64,000 nt of DNA from Nostoc sp. FACHB-892 (GCF_014698795.1 NZ_JACJTR010000002.1:62001-126000), one strand, 5' to 3'; shown: positions 38,947 through 49,002, counted from the stretch's first letter. Program-made: numbers and translations. The notes: generated by a model not told the origin, from the letters alone.

Positions 38947-40143
38947 ATGACAAGCAATCCAAAATCCAAAATCGTTCTGAACGTAGCCGAAGTCCAAAAT
39001 CCAAAATTGTTGTGGTTGCGTAAAAACCTGTTCAATACTTGGTACAATAGCTTATTAACTGTTGTCTGTTTAGTATTGCTGTTTTGGGTAGTGCGAGGAA
39101 TTGTAACTTGGGCAACTACTCAAGCACAATGGGCGGTAATTCAGGTTAATTTACCTCTATTTTTAGTTGGTAGGTTTCCTCAAACGCTATATTGGCGAAC
39201 TTGGATTGTGCTGGCGATCGCTTCAACTTTAGGCGCTATAACTGTGGGTATATTTTTTAATAAACAACAGTTAACTAAGCGTAAAATTTATTTTTTTGCT
39301 TTTATAACTGGAGTTTTATTAATTTTTTTACCGCTAGCCTTTACAGCCCGCCTATGGTTACTATTAATTACAGTTTTGCTAGTTGCAGGTTTTTGGTATG
39401 GAGGAAAGTTTACTAAGTTAATAACTCCTTGGCTTCCTCTATTATGGTTAGTGTCTTTCCCCGTTATTCTTTGGCTACTCGGTGGTGGATTTGGATTACA
39501 ATCTGTATCTACAAATTTATGGAATGGTTTGCTACTTACCCTACTGATGGCAGCAACCAGTATTGTACTTTCTTTTCCCATTGGAGTTTTACTGGCTTTA
39601 GGGCGTACAAGCAATTTACCCGTAGTCCGTTGGTTTTCCATCCTGTACATTGAAATCGTCAGGGGAGTACCATTGATTGGGATTTTGTTCCTCGCTCAGA
39701 TAATGCTGCCATTATTTATATCAGCAGATGTGCGTTTAGATCGGGTAGTACGAGCAATTGCTGGATTAGTTTTATTTAGTGCTGCATACATGGCAGAAAA
39801 CGTGCGCGGTGGACTCCAATCAGTTCCTCGCGGGCAAATTGAAGCCGCAAAAGCACTAGGATTAAATACAGCCTTCGTGGTTTTGTTTATCATCTTACCT
39901 CAAGCCTTACGTACCGTTATCCCTGCGATCGTTGGTCAGTTTATCGGCTTATTTAAAGATACTTCACTATTATCTTTGGTGGGATTAGTAGAATTAACAG
40001 GTATTGCCCGTTCCATATTGGCACAACCACAGTTTCTTGATCGCTATAAAGAAGTTTATCTTTTTATTGGAATTATTTATTGGATATTTTGTTACTCAAT
40101 GTCGTTGGCTTCTCGGCGATTAGAGAGACAGTTGAATAATTAG
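38947..40143 (+). CDS. natH: Amino-acid ABC transporter permease (second)
   Basis: Second permease subunit, 398 residues, AapM-like with extra N-terminal helices. The EAA loop reads PRGQIEAAKALGLNTAFVVLFIILPQALRTVIPA. The first 20 or so codons (MTSNPKSKIVLNVAEVQNPK) are encoded by a CCAAAATCCAAAAT repeat of a kind common in Nostoc spacers, so the true conserved start may be nearer LLWLRKNLFNTWYN. No better ATG exists there; a TTG start is possible. The gap to natG is 165 bases, to bgtA 65. Confidence 0.9.
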   Translation: MTSNPKSKIVLNVAEVQNPKLLWLRKNLFNTWYNSLLTVVCLVLLFWVVRGIVTWATTQAQWAVIQVNLPLFLVGRFPQTLYWRTWIVLAIASTLGAITVGIFFNKQQLTKRKIYFFAFITGVLLIFLPLAFTARLWLLLITVLLVAGFWYGGKFTKLITPWLPLLWLVSFPVILWLLGGGFGLQSVSTNLWNGLLLTLLMAATSIVLSFPIGVLLALGRTSNLPVVRWFSILYIEIVRGVPLIGILFLAQIMLPLFISADVRLDRVVRAIAGLVLFSAAYMAENVRGGLQSVPRGQIEAAKALGLNTAFVVLFIILPQALRTVIPAIVGQFIGLFKDTSLLSLVGLVELTGIARSILAQPQFLDRYKEVYLFIGIIYWIFCYSMSLASRRLERQLNN

Positions 40144-40172
40144 TCATTAGTCATTAGTCATCATTAGTCATT
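40141..40172. repeat. TTAGTCA heptamers between natH and bgtA
   Basis: Four TTAGTCA/TCATTAG units beginning at the natH stop codon. Confidence 0.85.
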
Positions 40173-40208
40173 ATAAAAATAATATTCATTATTTGGACTT
40201 TAAATATT

Positions 40209-40949
40209 ATGTCAGAGGTACAATCAATAATTATTGCTGAAGATGTTCACAAGTGGTATGGTAAATTCCACGTTCTTCAGGGTGTGAGCTTGACAGTTAA
40301 CCGTGGAGAAGTAGTAGTTTTGATGGGGCCATCTGGTTCAGGTAAATCTACCTTTATCCGCACATTTAATGCTTTAGAAGAATACCAACAGGGAAAAATT
40401 GAAATCGACGGTATTATCCTCAGCCATGATTTGCGAAATATTGAAACGATTCGCAAAGAAGTGGGAATGGTATTTCAGCAATTTAATTTATTTCCTCATC
40501 TCACAGTGTTGCAAAATATTACTTTAGCGCCAATTTGGGTACGGCGATCGCCAAAGGCAAAAGCCGAAGAATTGGCAATGCAACTATTAGAAAGAGTTGG
40601 AATTTTAGAGCAGGCGCAGAAATATCCAGGACAGTTATCTGGTGGACAACAGCAACGGGTAGCGATCGCTCGTGCTTTAGCCATGCAACCCAAAATTATG
40701 CTATTTGACGAACCCACCTCAGCCTTAGATCCAGAAATGGTACGAGAAGTTTTGGATGTAATGCGAAATCTCGCCCGTGATGGAATGACAATGGTAGTCG
40801 TCACCCACGAAGTAGGATTTGCGCGTGAAGTCGCCGACCGAGTTATTTTAATGGATAGCGGTTCCCTCGTCGAGTCAGCCACCCCTGACGCATTTTTCAG
40901 CAACCCCAAAGAAGAAAGAACACGCAAGTTTTTGTCACAAATTCTCTAA
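40209..40949 (+). CDS. bgtA: Amino-acid ABC transporter ATP-binding protein
   Basis: Cytoplasmic ATPase powering the importer. All ABC motifs are present in 246 residues: Walker [11 protein letters not shown]-loop [10 protein letters not shown], signature [15 protein letters not shown], Walker [13 protein letters not shown] and the switch histidine in [10 protein letters not shown]. In Anabaena the BgtA ATPase serves both the N-II (NatFGH) and the basic amino-acid (Bgt) systems; whether it is shared here cannot be seen from this window. Followed by a CTCTGCG-type repeat and a truncated xisI. Confidence 0.93.
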   Translation: MSEVQSIIIAEDVHKWYGKFHVLQGVSLTVNRGEVVVLMGPSGSGKSTFIRTFNALEEYQQGKIEIDGIILSHDLRNIETIRKEVGMVFQQFNLFPHLTVLQNITLAPIWVRRSPKAKAEELAMQLLERVGILEQAQKYPGQLSGGQQQRVAIARALAMQPKIMLFDEPTSALDPEMVREVLDVMRNLARDGMTMVVVTHEVGFAREVADRVILMDSGSLVESATPDAFFSNPKEERTRKFLSQIL

Positions 40950-40996
40950 AACCTCTGCGCTACTTTGCGCTTCCCTCTGCGCCCCTCTGCGTTTCA
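40948..40996. repeat. CTCTGCGCC-type dispersed repeat
   Basis: ACCTCTGCGCTACTTTGCGC...CTCTGCGTTTC. The complement of this repeat class, CCGCAGAGACGCTGAGGGC, occurs at 5988-6015 in the M16 operon gap, and a fragment is near 62445. Confidence 0.7.
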
Positions 40997-41030
40997 CTTC
41001 TAATAATATTGAACAGGAGGCAATAGACCA

Positions 41031-41363
41031 ATGGCAAAACTAGACGAATATCGACAATATATTAAAAATTTACTTCAACAACACGCTAGTACTGTTTGGG
41101 ATAATCACATTCAAGCACAGATAATTTATGATACAGAACACGATCATTATCAATTAGTTTATGTAGGTTGGCGTGAGCAAGACCGCATATATGGGCCTGT
41201 TCTTCATCTAGATATTATTGACGAGAAAATCTGGATTCAGCAAGATAGGACAGAGGTAGGAATTGCTAATGAATTGGTTGAATTAGGTGTCCCAAAATAA
41301 GATATTGTTTTAGGTTTTCAGTTACCATCCGTGCGTAGATATACAGACTTTGCTGCTAGTTAA
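41031..41363 (+). pseudogene. xisI-like gene with premature stop, no xisH partner
   Basis: XisI-family protein; XisI and XisH were named as fdxN-element excision controlling factors. The frame runs MAKLDEYRQYIKNLLQQHAS...ELVELGVPK to a TAA at 41298, then continues in the same frame as DIVLGFQLPSVRRYTDFAAS to a TAA at 41361. The continuation is the standard XisI C-terminus, and a GAA-to-TAA change at codon 90 explains the break. The adjacent xisH usually found just upstream is missing; the neighbour is bgtA. The 89-residue product lacks the conserved C-terminus and is probably non-functional. Confidence 0.85.
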
Positions 41364-41378
41364 TTGAACTTATTGAAA

Positions 41379-41440
41379 ATAGCGATCGCTCTCTTGTTTT
41401 GCTTTGTATTGTTTGGTTAAAAAAGAGCGATCGCTTTAAC
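41379..41440. repeat. Inverted HIP1-containing repeat downstream of xisI
   Basis: AGCGATCGCTCTCTT at the left and AAAGAGCGATCGCT at the right form imperfect complementary arms around a T-rich loop. A similar pair occurs at 41757-41804. Possible terminators built from HIP1 octamers. Confidence 0.5.
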
Positions 41441-41503
41441 TAAAAAAATATGCCAGCCTCAATAACCTTTATTGCTCATAATGATATTTGCAAGTTACAA
41501 TAA

Positions 41504-41686
41504 TCAATCTTCTTCAACTTCATAAATTTGGGTTTCAAAGACAATTTTTTCGTATTCATCTAAATAAACAAAAACTAAGTTACCTTTTTTGACATTTTCT
41601 AAAGCTTTGATTATATGTTTTTTGTTCGTCTCTAATTTCAGAATATAGGTAGTTTCATCTTCTTCAGATGGTGGTTCAACTAGCAT
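41504..41686 (-). CDS. Small acidic hypothetical protein
   Basis: A 60-residue acidic frame (MLVEPPSEEDETTYILKLETN...) with an alternating strand/helix pattern (ILKLET, HIIKALENVKKG, LVFVYLDEYE). There is no known family that I recognise and no clear partner gene. Codon use is A/T-rich like the surrounding accessory region. It could be an antitoxin-like or regulatory miniprotein, but this is a guess. Confidence 0.45.
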   Translation of the reverse strand: MLVEPPSEEDETTYILKLETNKKHIIKALENVKKGNLVFVYLDEYEKIVFETQIYEVEED

Positions 41687-41868
41687 AATGAATTGTACGA
41701 AATCTTTCGCATCTTTCCCACTCTATTTTAACTGTATCTGAGTGAGATGAATTTGAGCGATCGCTTTTGTTTATTAACGTGGACGGTTCGTTAAAAGCGA
41801 TCGTTAGACAACACATTAATGTGGGAATACTAAGTAACGTGTAAATATTTAGTAATTAAGAGAAGATT

Positions 41869-43254
41869 ATGAGTATACCTTTGACAGTAACCTTTACACT
41901 TGCTAGTTGGATTGTTAAAGGACTCCAAGATGGGACTTTAGAAAGGGTTGGGGGTGTAATTATAGAAACAGGGAGCAAACATATTGTTACCTGGTTAAGG
42001 GAAGCCAATAATTCTCCAGTTCTAGCACCAAGTTCTTCCCCTAACAATTTACTCAACCTTGCTTTCTCCGGTGCAAATCTTGTTGCTTCTGGGGTAAATG
42101 CTGCTGCTACAAGAGAAGGATTAGCTGATGTCAGTGGACGTTTAGGTGGAGTTGAACAAGCAAGTTTAGGTAACATAGCTGTTTCAGGGGTAAATCTGAT
42201 TGGAACAGTCGCTAATGCGGCTATTTCTGGGAAGGGCTTCACCGATGTCAATGGACGTTTAGATGGGATTGAAAGTCAGTTAGGGGAAATTGGGCAGAAT
42301 CTGCAATTAACTCAAGGGATTTTGCAGGTAACTACTGCTGCTAGCGTACTTAATCTAGGTGTTTCAGTAATGGGCTTTGCTGTAATAGCACAGCGTCTCA
42401 ATGAGCTAGAAAAACGCTTAAAACAAGCAGAAGAACTATTGAACAAAGTCAACCGCAAAATCGACCTTAGTTTTTATGCTAATTTTAGTGCTGCAATTGA
42501 GTTGGCAGTTAATGCCTTCACGATGACTAAACCTGAAAATCGTAGAAGCAGCGCTTTGCAAGCTATAAATCGTTTCCTAGAAGCAGAGCATATTTATACT
42601 GAATATACAGATATCGAAATTGAGCAAAAAAGTCAAATTGCTGATGAGTATTTGCTAACTTTATCTTTAGCCTACTTAGCTGAAGCACGTTGCTATTTAG
42701 AATTAGAAGAACATGATACAGCACTTCGCCGCTTCCAAGAAGGTGCTAGAGTTATCCGTTCTCGTATTCAAAAATATGTTGACCTTTTGCTTACTTCTAA
42801 CCCAGGAGCATATTTACAACCTCAGTTCAAAGGTCAGATTGATTTGCGAAGACTAACACGAATTTACCAATGGATTGACCCAACTTTAGATGAAAATGCT
42901 GTGTTTGATCTGCAACGAGATAATTTGTTTAAAATGGCACAAGACCCTAACAAATGGTTAGATTCACTGCCAGCAGCAATTTTAACTCGCGTTGAGGTTC
43001 AAGCCGGTTGGTTTGGGCCGAGTCAGGATGATTTGAAGCAAGAAGCTTACAAACGTCTTCCCCAAGTATTTGAAGTAATGGAATCTATGATTGAAACCAA
43101 TCGCCGCTTTGAAGCATATCAAACAGAATTGCAAGCAATTTCCCAATTAGGAATCAGCTTTCATGACTGGCTTAAATTAACTCCGTCTACAGAAGTTAAA
43201 CCAGAGGGTGCAAAATTAATGTATATAATTCCGTCCAAACCTTTAGAGTTATAA
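41869..43254 (+). CDS. Unknown protein with internal repeats, hydrophobic segment and coiled coil
   Basis: A 461-residue protein that I do not recognise. Residues 63-101 and 102-140 are two copies of a 39-residue unit, each containing N(L/I)A(F/V)SG(A/V)NL and DV(S/N)GRL(G/D)G(I/V)E. Residues 151-174 are hydrophobic and Ala/Val/Gly-rich (AASVLNLGVSVMGFAVIA), followed directly by a heptad coiled coil (LNELEKRLKQAEELLNKV). The rest is alpha-helical, with TPR-like stretches (LLTLSLAYLAEARCYLELEEHDTALRRFQEG). There is no signal peptide. This order recalls membrane-active proteins that use coiled coils to oligomerise, but no function is established. It stands alone between small accessory genes. 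Confidence 0.75.
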   Translation: MSIPLTVTFTLASWIVKGLQDGTLERVGGVIIETGSKHIVTWLREANNSPVLAPSSSPNNLLNLAFSGANLVASGVNAAATREGLADVSGRLGGVEQASLGNIAVSGVNLIGTVANAAISGKGFTDVNGRLDGIESQLGEIGQNLQLTQGILQVTTAASVLNLGVSVMGFAVIAQRLNELEKRLKQAEELLNKVNRKIDLSFYANFSAAIELAVNAFTMTKPENRRSSALQAINRFLEAEHIYTEYTDIEIEQKSQIADEYLLTLSLAYLAEARCYLELEEHDTALRRFQEGARVIRSRIQKYVDLLLTSNPGAYLQPQFKGQIDLRRLTRIYQWIDPTLDENAVFDLQRDNLFKMAQDPNKWLDSLPAAILTRVEVQAGWFGPSQDDLKQEAYKRLPQVFEVMESMIETNRRFEAYQTELQAISQLGISFHDWLKLTPSTEVKPEGAKLMYIIPSKPLEL

Positions 43255-43377
43255 CCTTCCATGTGAACTAAGTACAGCATTTAATTCGCTACGAATGAAA
43301 TTTACCAAGACTCCACGTTCCCCCGCGTTTAAAAACGCTACGATTCTAAGTAAAGCTGTACTAAGTCACCTATCTTC

Positions 43378-43773
43378 CTAAATCAAAGGCTTTTTAACTT
43401 CGCACTGCGTCAGCCCCTTCGTTCTTTTGAAAAACTTTTCATCAAATGTATAAAACTCAGAACAGTGCTGGCTTTGAGCTAGATGAAAACCATCAGCAAA
43501 ATCTAAGCCATTTTCATGCCACTGGATTACTTGAACAACTAAACTAAGATTAGTCAAGTAAATATTAGGTAAACCAAACAAGTTTCTCAAAGCTGTACAT
43601 ATCTCATGTGGTTTAAACTTGTATGCAAACCTTAATACCCATTCAGTCTCAAGTATTACGGTATCTGCAATAAAAATATCTTGAGTCTGGAAAATTTCTC
43701 TGCTCTTTTGAAACTGTAATTCATCATCTTGAGTCAAAAATCTAACAATTATATTTGTATCAACTGCAATCAT
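43378..43773 (-). CDS. PIN-domain toxin (VapC-like)
   Basis: Putative RNase of the PIN family, 131 residues, the toxin of a type II module. Acidic catalytic residues can be placed at D5 (IAVDTNIIVRF), E42 (VILETEWVL), D91/D94 (LDFADGFHL) and D111 (YTFDEKFF). VapC toxins cut tRNA or rRNA; the target here is unknown. The start overlaps the end of the AbrB-type antitoxin gene by 14 bases, so translation is coupled. Confidence 0.88.
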   Translation of the reverse strand: MIAVDTNIIVRFLTQDDELQFQKSREIFQTQDIFIADTVILETEWVLRFAYKFKPHEICTALRNLFGLPNIYLTNLSLVVQVIQWHENGLDFADGFHLAQSQHCSEFYTFDEKFFKRTKGLTQCEVKKPLI

Positions 43774-44023
43774 GCCACGATTCCTCTACACCTTGGCGAA
43801 TTGCATTATCCATATCCTCAAGAGTTTTGGGTTTCCCTTGATATTTTAAGCAACCTGCTACATCATCTAACTTAGTTTCTGGAAGAAGTTTCTTAGGCTT
43901 TAAAAGAATTCCATCACCCATATCGACAATAATAAATTCTTGACCTACTTCCCATTGATGAGCTTCCCGCAAAGATTGGGGAATAATTACTTGTCCTTGG
44001 GGAGACAATTTTGTAATTTCCAT
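43760..44023 (-). CDS. AbrB/MazE-type antitoxin
   Basis: An 87-residue protein with an N-terminal SpoVT-AbrB swapped-hairpin DNA-binding domain (MEITKLSPQGQVIIPQSLRE, then FIIVDMGDGILLKPKK). The C-terminal half (DDVAGCLKYQGKPKTLEDMD) would wrap the toxin. It is first in the operon with the PIN gene, the usual order, and probably represses its own promoter. Confidence 0.87.
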   Translation of the reverse strand: MEITKLSPQGQVIIPQSLREAHQWEVGQEFIIVDMGDGILLKPKKLLPETKLDDVAGCLKYQGKPKTLEDMDNAIRQGVEESWHDCS

Positions 44024-44108
44024 TAACTTAAAAAGTAAAAAACTAAGAGTAATATAAAAATTTTAGCATTTTTGATTATTACCATTTCTCCTCTTCCCTG
44101 CGGTTCGT

Positions 44109-44136
44109 AAAAAAAAGGCGAACCCAAAAGTTCGCC
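44109..44136 (-). terminator. Rho-independent terminator downstream of chlN
   Basis: Read on the minus strand: stem GGCGAAC / GTTCGCC with a 6-base loop, followed by eight T residues. It ends the chlL-chlN transcript and lies 42 bases past the chlN stop. Confidence 0.9.
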
Positions 44137-44177
44137 CGTAACATACTATTATGCTGTTGCTCAATCCAAACCCAAAT

Positions 44178-45727
<1,550 letters not shown>

Positions 45728-45731
45728 GTAA

Positions 45732-46532
45732 TTAAGCGTTGGGGAAGAGGCGGGCAATTTCTGATTCATCAAAAACGCCTGCTGGCAGTTCTTCCCCTAA
45801 AAAATCGTTATTGTCTTCAGCTTTTTGCAAAGCTGTTTCATCACCCCAGACATCTGATAACACGTCTTTAAACGCATTCTCATCTAATGAACTATCTCCA
45901 AGCGCCTCGTCTTCGTCTTCATCCAGCTTGATTTCCATTACAGCTGTTGTATCTGTATCGAAGGCAATTTCCCCAAACTCATCTGCTTCTAGACTAGAGG
46001 TTTCAAGAGACTCATCTTTTGAGGTGTATCCGTTGGATAAGGAAATATCGCCAAAGTCATTTTCGGTTTCCTCCAACTCGCTGATTTCCAGATTTTGCTT
46101 ATCAGAATCCAGGATTGCGAACTCTTGAACTACTGCTACCGATGTAAAGCCATTTGTATGAGAATCTGTTAATGTTTCTTCTTCAGGCTTCTCATCAGTT
46201 ACAGCTACTGCTTCTTCTACGTAATTCTCCGGTTCTGGGTTGACGATAAAGCGATTACCTAGAGCGAAATCTGGGTCAAAATGCAAATCTAGCACTTCAA
46301 TCAGCGTATCGGCGTCAGGATTAAGTTTGGCAAAGGGCAACATTAACTGCGCTAGCTTTGGCTCTAGGGCGTTAAGAACTCCCAGGATGAGGTAAGAAGG
46401 TGGTCGCTTCCCGCCATCAGGGGTGTACACGGATTCCACTTGCATATGCAGGGTAATCCAGTCTCGATTGTTCTGGAAAAATTGCAACCACTTTTGCTTT
46501 ATTGAATCTGTAAAGCTGTGAAAGAAAGCCAT
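45732..46532 (-). CDS. DUF5331 family protein
   Basis: About 266 residues, found in cyanobacteria between chlL and chlN. The N-terminal 110 residues are the conserved part (MAFFHSFTDSIKQKWLQFFQ, then PSYLILGVLNALEPKLAQLM). The remainder is a very acidic, Ser/Glu/Asp-rich, probably disordered region, ending with a short conserved LPAGVFDESEIARLFPN. The ATG at 46532 follows GGGGGA and is chosen over the one 15 bases upstream. The position suggests a role with dark protochlorophyllide reduction, perhaps assembly or regulation, but this is unproven. Confidence 0.82.
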   Translation of the reverse strand: MAFFHSFTDSIKQKWLQFFQNNRDWITLHMQVESVYTPDGGKRPPSYLILGVLNALEPKLAQLMLPFAKLNPDADTLIEVLDLHFDPDFALGNRFIVNPEPENYVEEAVAVTDEKPEEETLTDSHTNGFTSVAVVQEFAILDSDKQNLEISELEETENDFGDISLSNGYTSKDESLETSSLEADEFGEIAFDTDTTAVMEIKLDEDEDEALGDSSLDENAFKDVLSDVWGDETALQKAEDNNDFLGEELPAGVFDESEIARLFPNA

Positions 46533-46564
46533 ATTATTGTCCCCCATCCTGAGAACTTGGTGAT

Positions 46565-47431
46565 TTATACAATCATCAAGTCTAGTTCCTCTTCTGAATT
46601 AGGAACCTGGGGTTTACCCGGATTTAGATAAAAATCGGATAACAAAGAGAACAACTCACGATCTGGTGTGTCATTAGGCACAACACCTTCAGGACGCGCC
46701 AGAATTTGGTCAGCGATGTTGAGATAGTAGTCGCAAACGTAGTCTAGGGAATGATCTTGCTCTGCCATCTCAAACAAAGTTTTACCCTTCACACGCGAAA
46801 CACGGATATCTTCAATTAAAGGTAAAACTTCCAAAACTGGCATTGGCACAGCTTCTATATATTTTTCAATCAAGTCGCGTTTGGAGGTGCGATTGCCAAT
46901 CAACCCAGCTAGACGCAGTGGGTGAGTTCGTGCTTTTTCGCGGACTGAAGCAGCAATCCGATTAGCGGCAAACAAAGCATCAAAGCCGTTGTCTGTAACA
47001 ATCAGGCAGTAATCTGCATAGTTGAGTGGTGCTGCAAAACCACCGCAAACTACGTCACCCAAAACGTCAAAGAGAATTACATCGTATTCATCAAAGGCAT
47101 TGAGTTCCTTAAGTAATTTTACGGTTTCACCAACTACGTATCCACCGCATCCAGCACCCGCAGGTGGCCCACCAGCTTCTACGCAATCAACACCGCCATA
47201 GCCTTTATAAATTACATCTTCAGGCCAGACATCTTCGTAGTGATAATCCTTTTCTTGGAGGGTGTCGATAATTGTCGGAATCAAAAACCCAGTCAGGGTA
47301 AAGGTACTGTCATGTTTGGGGTCGCAACCAATTTGCAGCACTTTCTTGCCACGTTTAGCTAGGGCGACTGATATGTTACAGCTAGTTGTGGATTTACCGA
47401 TACCACCTTTTCCGTAGACTGCTAGTTTCAC
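46565..47431 (-). CDS. chlL: Light-independent protochlorophyllide reductase ATPase subunit L
   Basis: NifH-like iron protein that hydrolyses ATP and passes electrons to ChlN/ChlB. Walker [10 protein letters not shown], bridging cluster cysteines in GAGCGGY and VVCGGFA, switch [13 protein letters not shown]. Starting at the GTG (47431), which follows AAGAGG at good spacing, gives 288 residues, the family length; an in-frame ATG ten codons upstream is less likely. First gene of the chlL-DUF5331-chlN operon, 32 bases before the next gene. Confidence 0.98.
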   Translation of the reverse strand: MKLAVYGKGGIGKSTTSCNISVALAKRGKKVLQIGCDPKHDSTFTLTGFLIPTIIDTLQEKDYHYEDVWPEDVIYKGYGGVDCVEAGGPPAGAGCGGYVVGETVKLLKELNAFDEYDVILFDVLGDVVCGGFAAPLNYADYCLIVTDNGFDALFAANRIAASVREKARTHPLRLAGLIGNRTSKRDLIEKYIEAVPMPVLEVLPLIEDIRVSRVKGKTLFEMAEQDHSLDYVCDYYLNIADQILARPEGVVPNDTPDRELFSLLSDFYLNPGKPQVPNSEEELDLMIV

Positions 47432-48081
47432 TTTTATTTGCCTCTTATAGCTACTTGTCAAACTTGTGGCTCAAACATTTGCCTTCACCTTTCCTGAGAT
47501 GGCGATGCGTGAGGTCTGTGAATGTCATTATTGGGCAAATTACCTAGAAAAGAAAGTGGCTGTTAATCTGTAAAACGGTATTATCCCATGAATTAGAGCT
47601 TAATTATCGGTATTTTGGTTTTAATTGATTTAAAAGGCATATTTAGCTCTAAAAAATATCTATAAAAAGTTTTTATTACTGATTTTTATAAAAATAGTTA
47701 CAAAATACAAAAAATTAAAATCCGCTTTTTTAATGGTTTTCATAGAATTAGCTGATGGTCAGACAATGTTTTTTCAAGTCATTGGGGCATAGGGGCAAGG
47801 TTAAAGAGAGGTATATGCAGCCTAATGCTAGAAATAGCATTGAAATTTGCGTTAGCGTAGCTCACCGTACCACTTAGTGGAAGCAAGCTACGCGTAGCGT
47901 CTCGTAGAGAAGGTATCGCCGATAAATTGCCAGTTTTCAGTCGGTAGTCATAACCATTTAATTGCTGATTGAGAGTAAGTTACTGTGGTTTTGTAAAAAA
48001 TTATTAATTTATCAAATAAGGAGGCGCAGCCCACTAAGGGGCATTCCCATTCAGAGACTGGGAACGAAGGAGCGAGGCAAA
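47432..48081. other. Leader of chlL and repeat-rich spacer
   Basis: About 650 bases. The A/T-rich right part of the chlL leader (47600-47760) probably holds its promoter. Bases 47855-47912 contain the GGAAGCAAGCTACGCGTAG/CGTCTCGTAGAGA repeat also found at 18980-19020. At 48021-48078 lies GCATTCCCATTCAGAGACTGGGAACGAAG, related to 34604. No gene is seen. Confidence 0.55.
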
Positions 48082-48336
48082 TCAAGACACCTCGGTTTCA
48101 GTCCCGTGGATTTCCTGTAATGTTTGCCAGCCAGCTTGCCACTGGGAGTTATCTTGTAATAATTTGGCATTTATCCAGAAACGGACTTTCGGATCACAAG
48201 CAGCAACCATTTCGGCGTAAACCCAGTTAGCCTGATTTTTCCGATTGACTACTTGAAAGTGCCGCCAGCCATCAACTTTTTGCTGTGCCGTCCACTTAGA
48301 ACCAACTAGGTAAGGAAATTTTTGTTTTTTAGTCAT
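48082..48336 (-). CDS. TIGR02450 family Trp-rich protein
   Basis: An 84-residue protein with the conserved Trp pattern of TIGR02450: LVGSKWTAQQKVDGWRHFQV and ANWVYAEMVAACDPKVRFWI. The family is widespread in cyanobacteria and some proteobacteria; function unknown. Its start codon is the last ATG of an ATGACTA heptamer array (48331-48359), so no ordinary ribosome binding site precedes it. Confidence 0.82.
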   Translation of the reverse strand: MTKKQKFPYLVGSKWTAQQKVDGWRHFQVVNRKNQANWVYAEMVAACDPKVRFWINAKLLQDNSQWQAGWQTLQEIHGTETEVS

Positions 48337-48359
48337 TAGTCATTAGTCATTAGTCATTT
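48331..48359. repeat. ATGACTA heptamer array overlapping a start codon
   Basis: Read on the minus strand, four ATGACTA units each carry an ATG, and the final one starts the Trp-rich gene. Confidence 0.9.
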
Positions 48360-48411
48360 GTTAATGGGTATTGAGAAAACATTTTCTTTATCCCCAGTGC
48401 CCAGTCCCTAG

Positions 48412-48795
48412 CTAAGATGTCATCAAATCACCGTTACGGGTAAACTTGTGGCAATGCAACTCATTATCTTGCTGAACACATAGCGAAAACCATCTGATAT
48501 GACTCCAGCAGGTGTTGATGTTGTTGGTAATTTTGCGCTTTTTCTTGGAAAGGCGTTGTCTTACGACTTCATTAGGGCAAAGAATCTCTAACGTCCCTGT
48601 ACCATCTTCTTCATCGACAATGCGAAATAGACAGTCTTGCAACATGGCACGGCTACTGCTGTCGAAGAACCGCTTAAATCGCTGTAGCTTTTCCCCTTCA
48701 GTCATTTGGCTGATGGGTTTGATTTTAAATAGCTCTTCATCCTCAAAGTCAAAGTTATCATCTTCAAAGTCGTAGGGGTCTATCATTTTCAGCAT
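48412..48795 (-). CDS. Hypothetical cyanobacterial protein
   Basis: 127 residues with an acidic N-terminus (MIDPYDFEDDNFDFEDEELF) and a more conserved second half: AMLQDCLFRIVDEEDGTG, EILCPNEVVRQRLSKKKRKI, then a Trp/Cys/His-bearing end (CWSHIRWFSLCV). The pattern EILCPNEVVRQRL resembles the N-terminal (DnaA_N-like) fold, but this is weak. No enzymatic motif was recognised. Upstream lies a truncated XRE-like antitoxin gene on the same strand. Confidence 0.6.
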   Translation of the reverse strand: MLKMIDPYDFEDDNFDFEDEELFKIKPISQMTEGEKLQRFKRFFDSSSRAMLQDCLFRIVDEEDGTGTLEILCPNEVVRQRLSKKKRKITNNINTCWSHIRWFSLCVQQDNELHCHKFTRNGDLMTS

Positions 48796-48858
48796 CCACT
48801 AGGCGACCTGGGATCATGGTAACTCTGTGTGGGGGCAGGAGGAGAGTGTCATTACTTT

Positions 48859-49002
48859 TTATCGTCGTGCTTTTAAACTCTGGCTGAGTGCTAGTTTGAT
48901 TCCAACTAGAGCATTTTCTTCTGGCGTTAGTTCAAAAAATTCTGAAACTGTGCCAACCTTCCAGCCCCTTGCTTCTAGACGTTCCTTTTTAAGTTGATCC
49001 AT
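48859..49002 (-). pseudogene. Truncated XRE-type antitoxin fragment
   Basis: A 47-codon frame reading MDQLKKERLEARGWKVGTVS, then EFFELTPEENALVGIKLALS, ending QSLKARR and stop. The GWKVGTVSEF(L/F)ELTPEE leader is the usual start of cyanobacterial XRE-type antitoxins, which continue after KxRR into a Cro/C1 helix-turn-helix. Here the stop comes just before that domain and no helix-turn-helix follows in any frame nearby. There is no toxin gene alongside, so it is probably a remnant. Confidence 0.6.

Noticed and set aside
45739..46128. Ser-rich 129-codon frame
   Set aside because: Antisense of the acidic tail of the DUF5331 protein.
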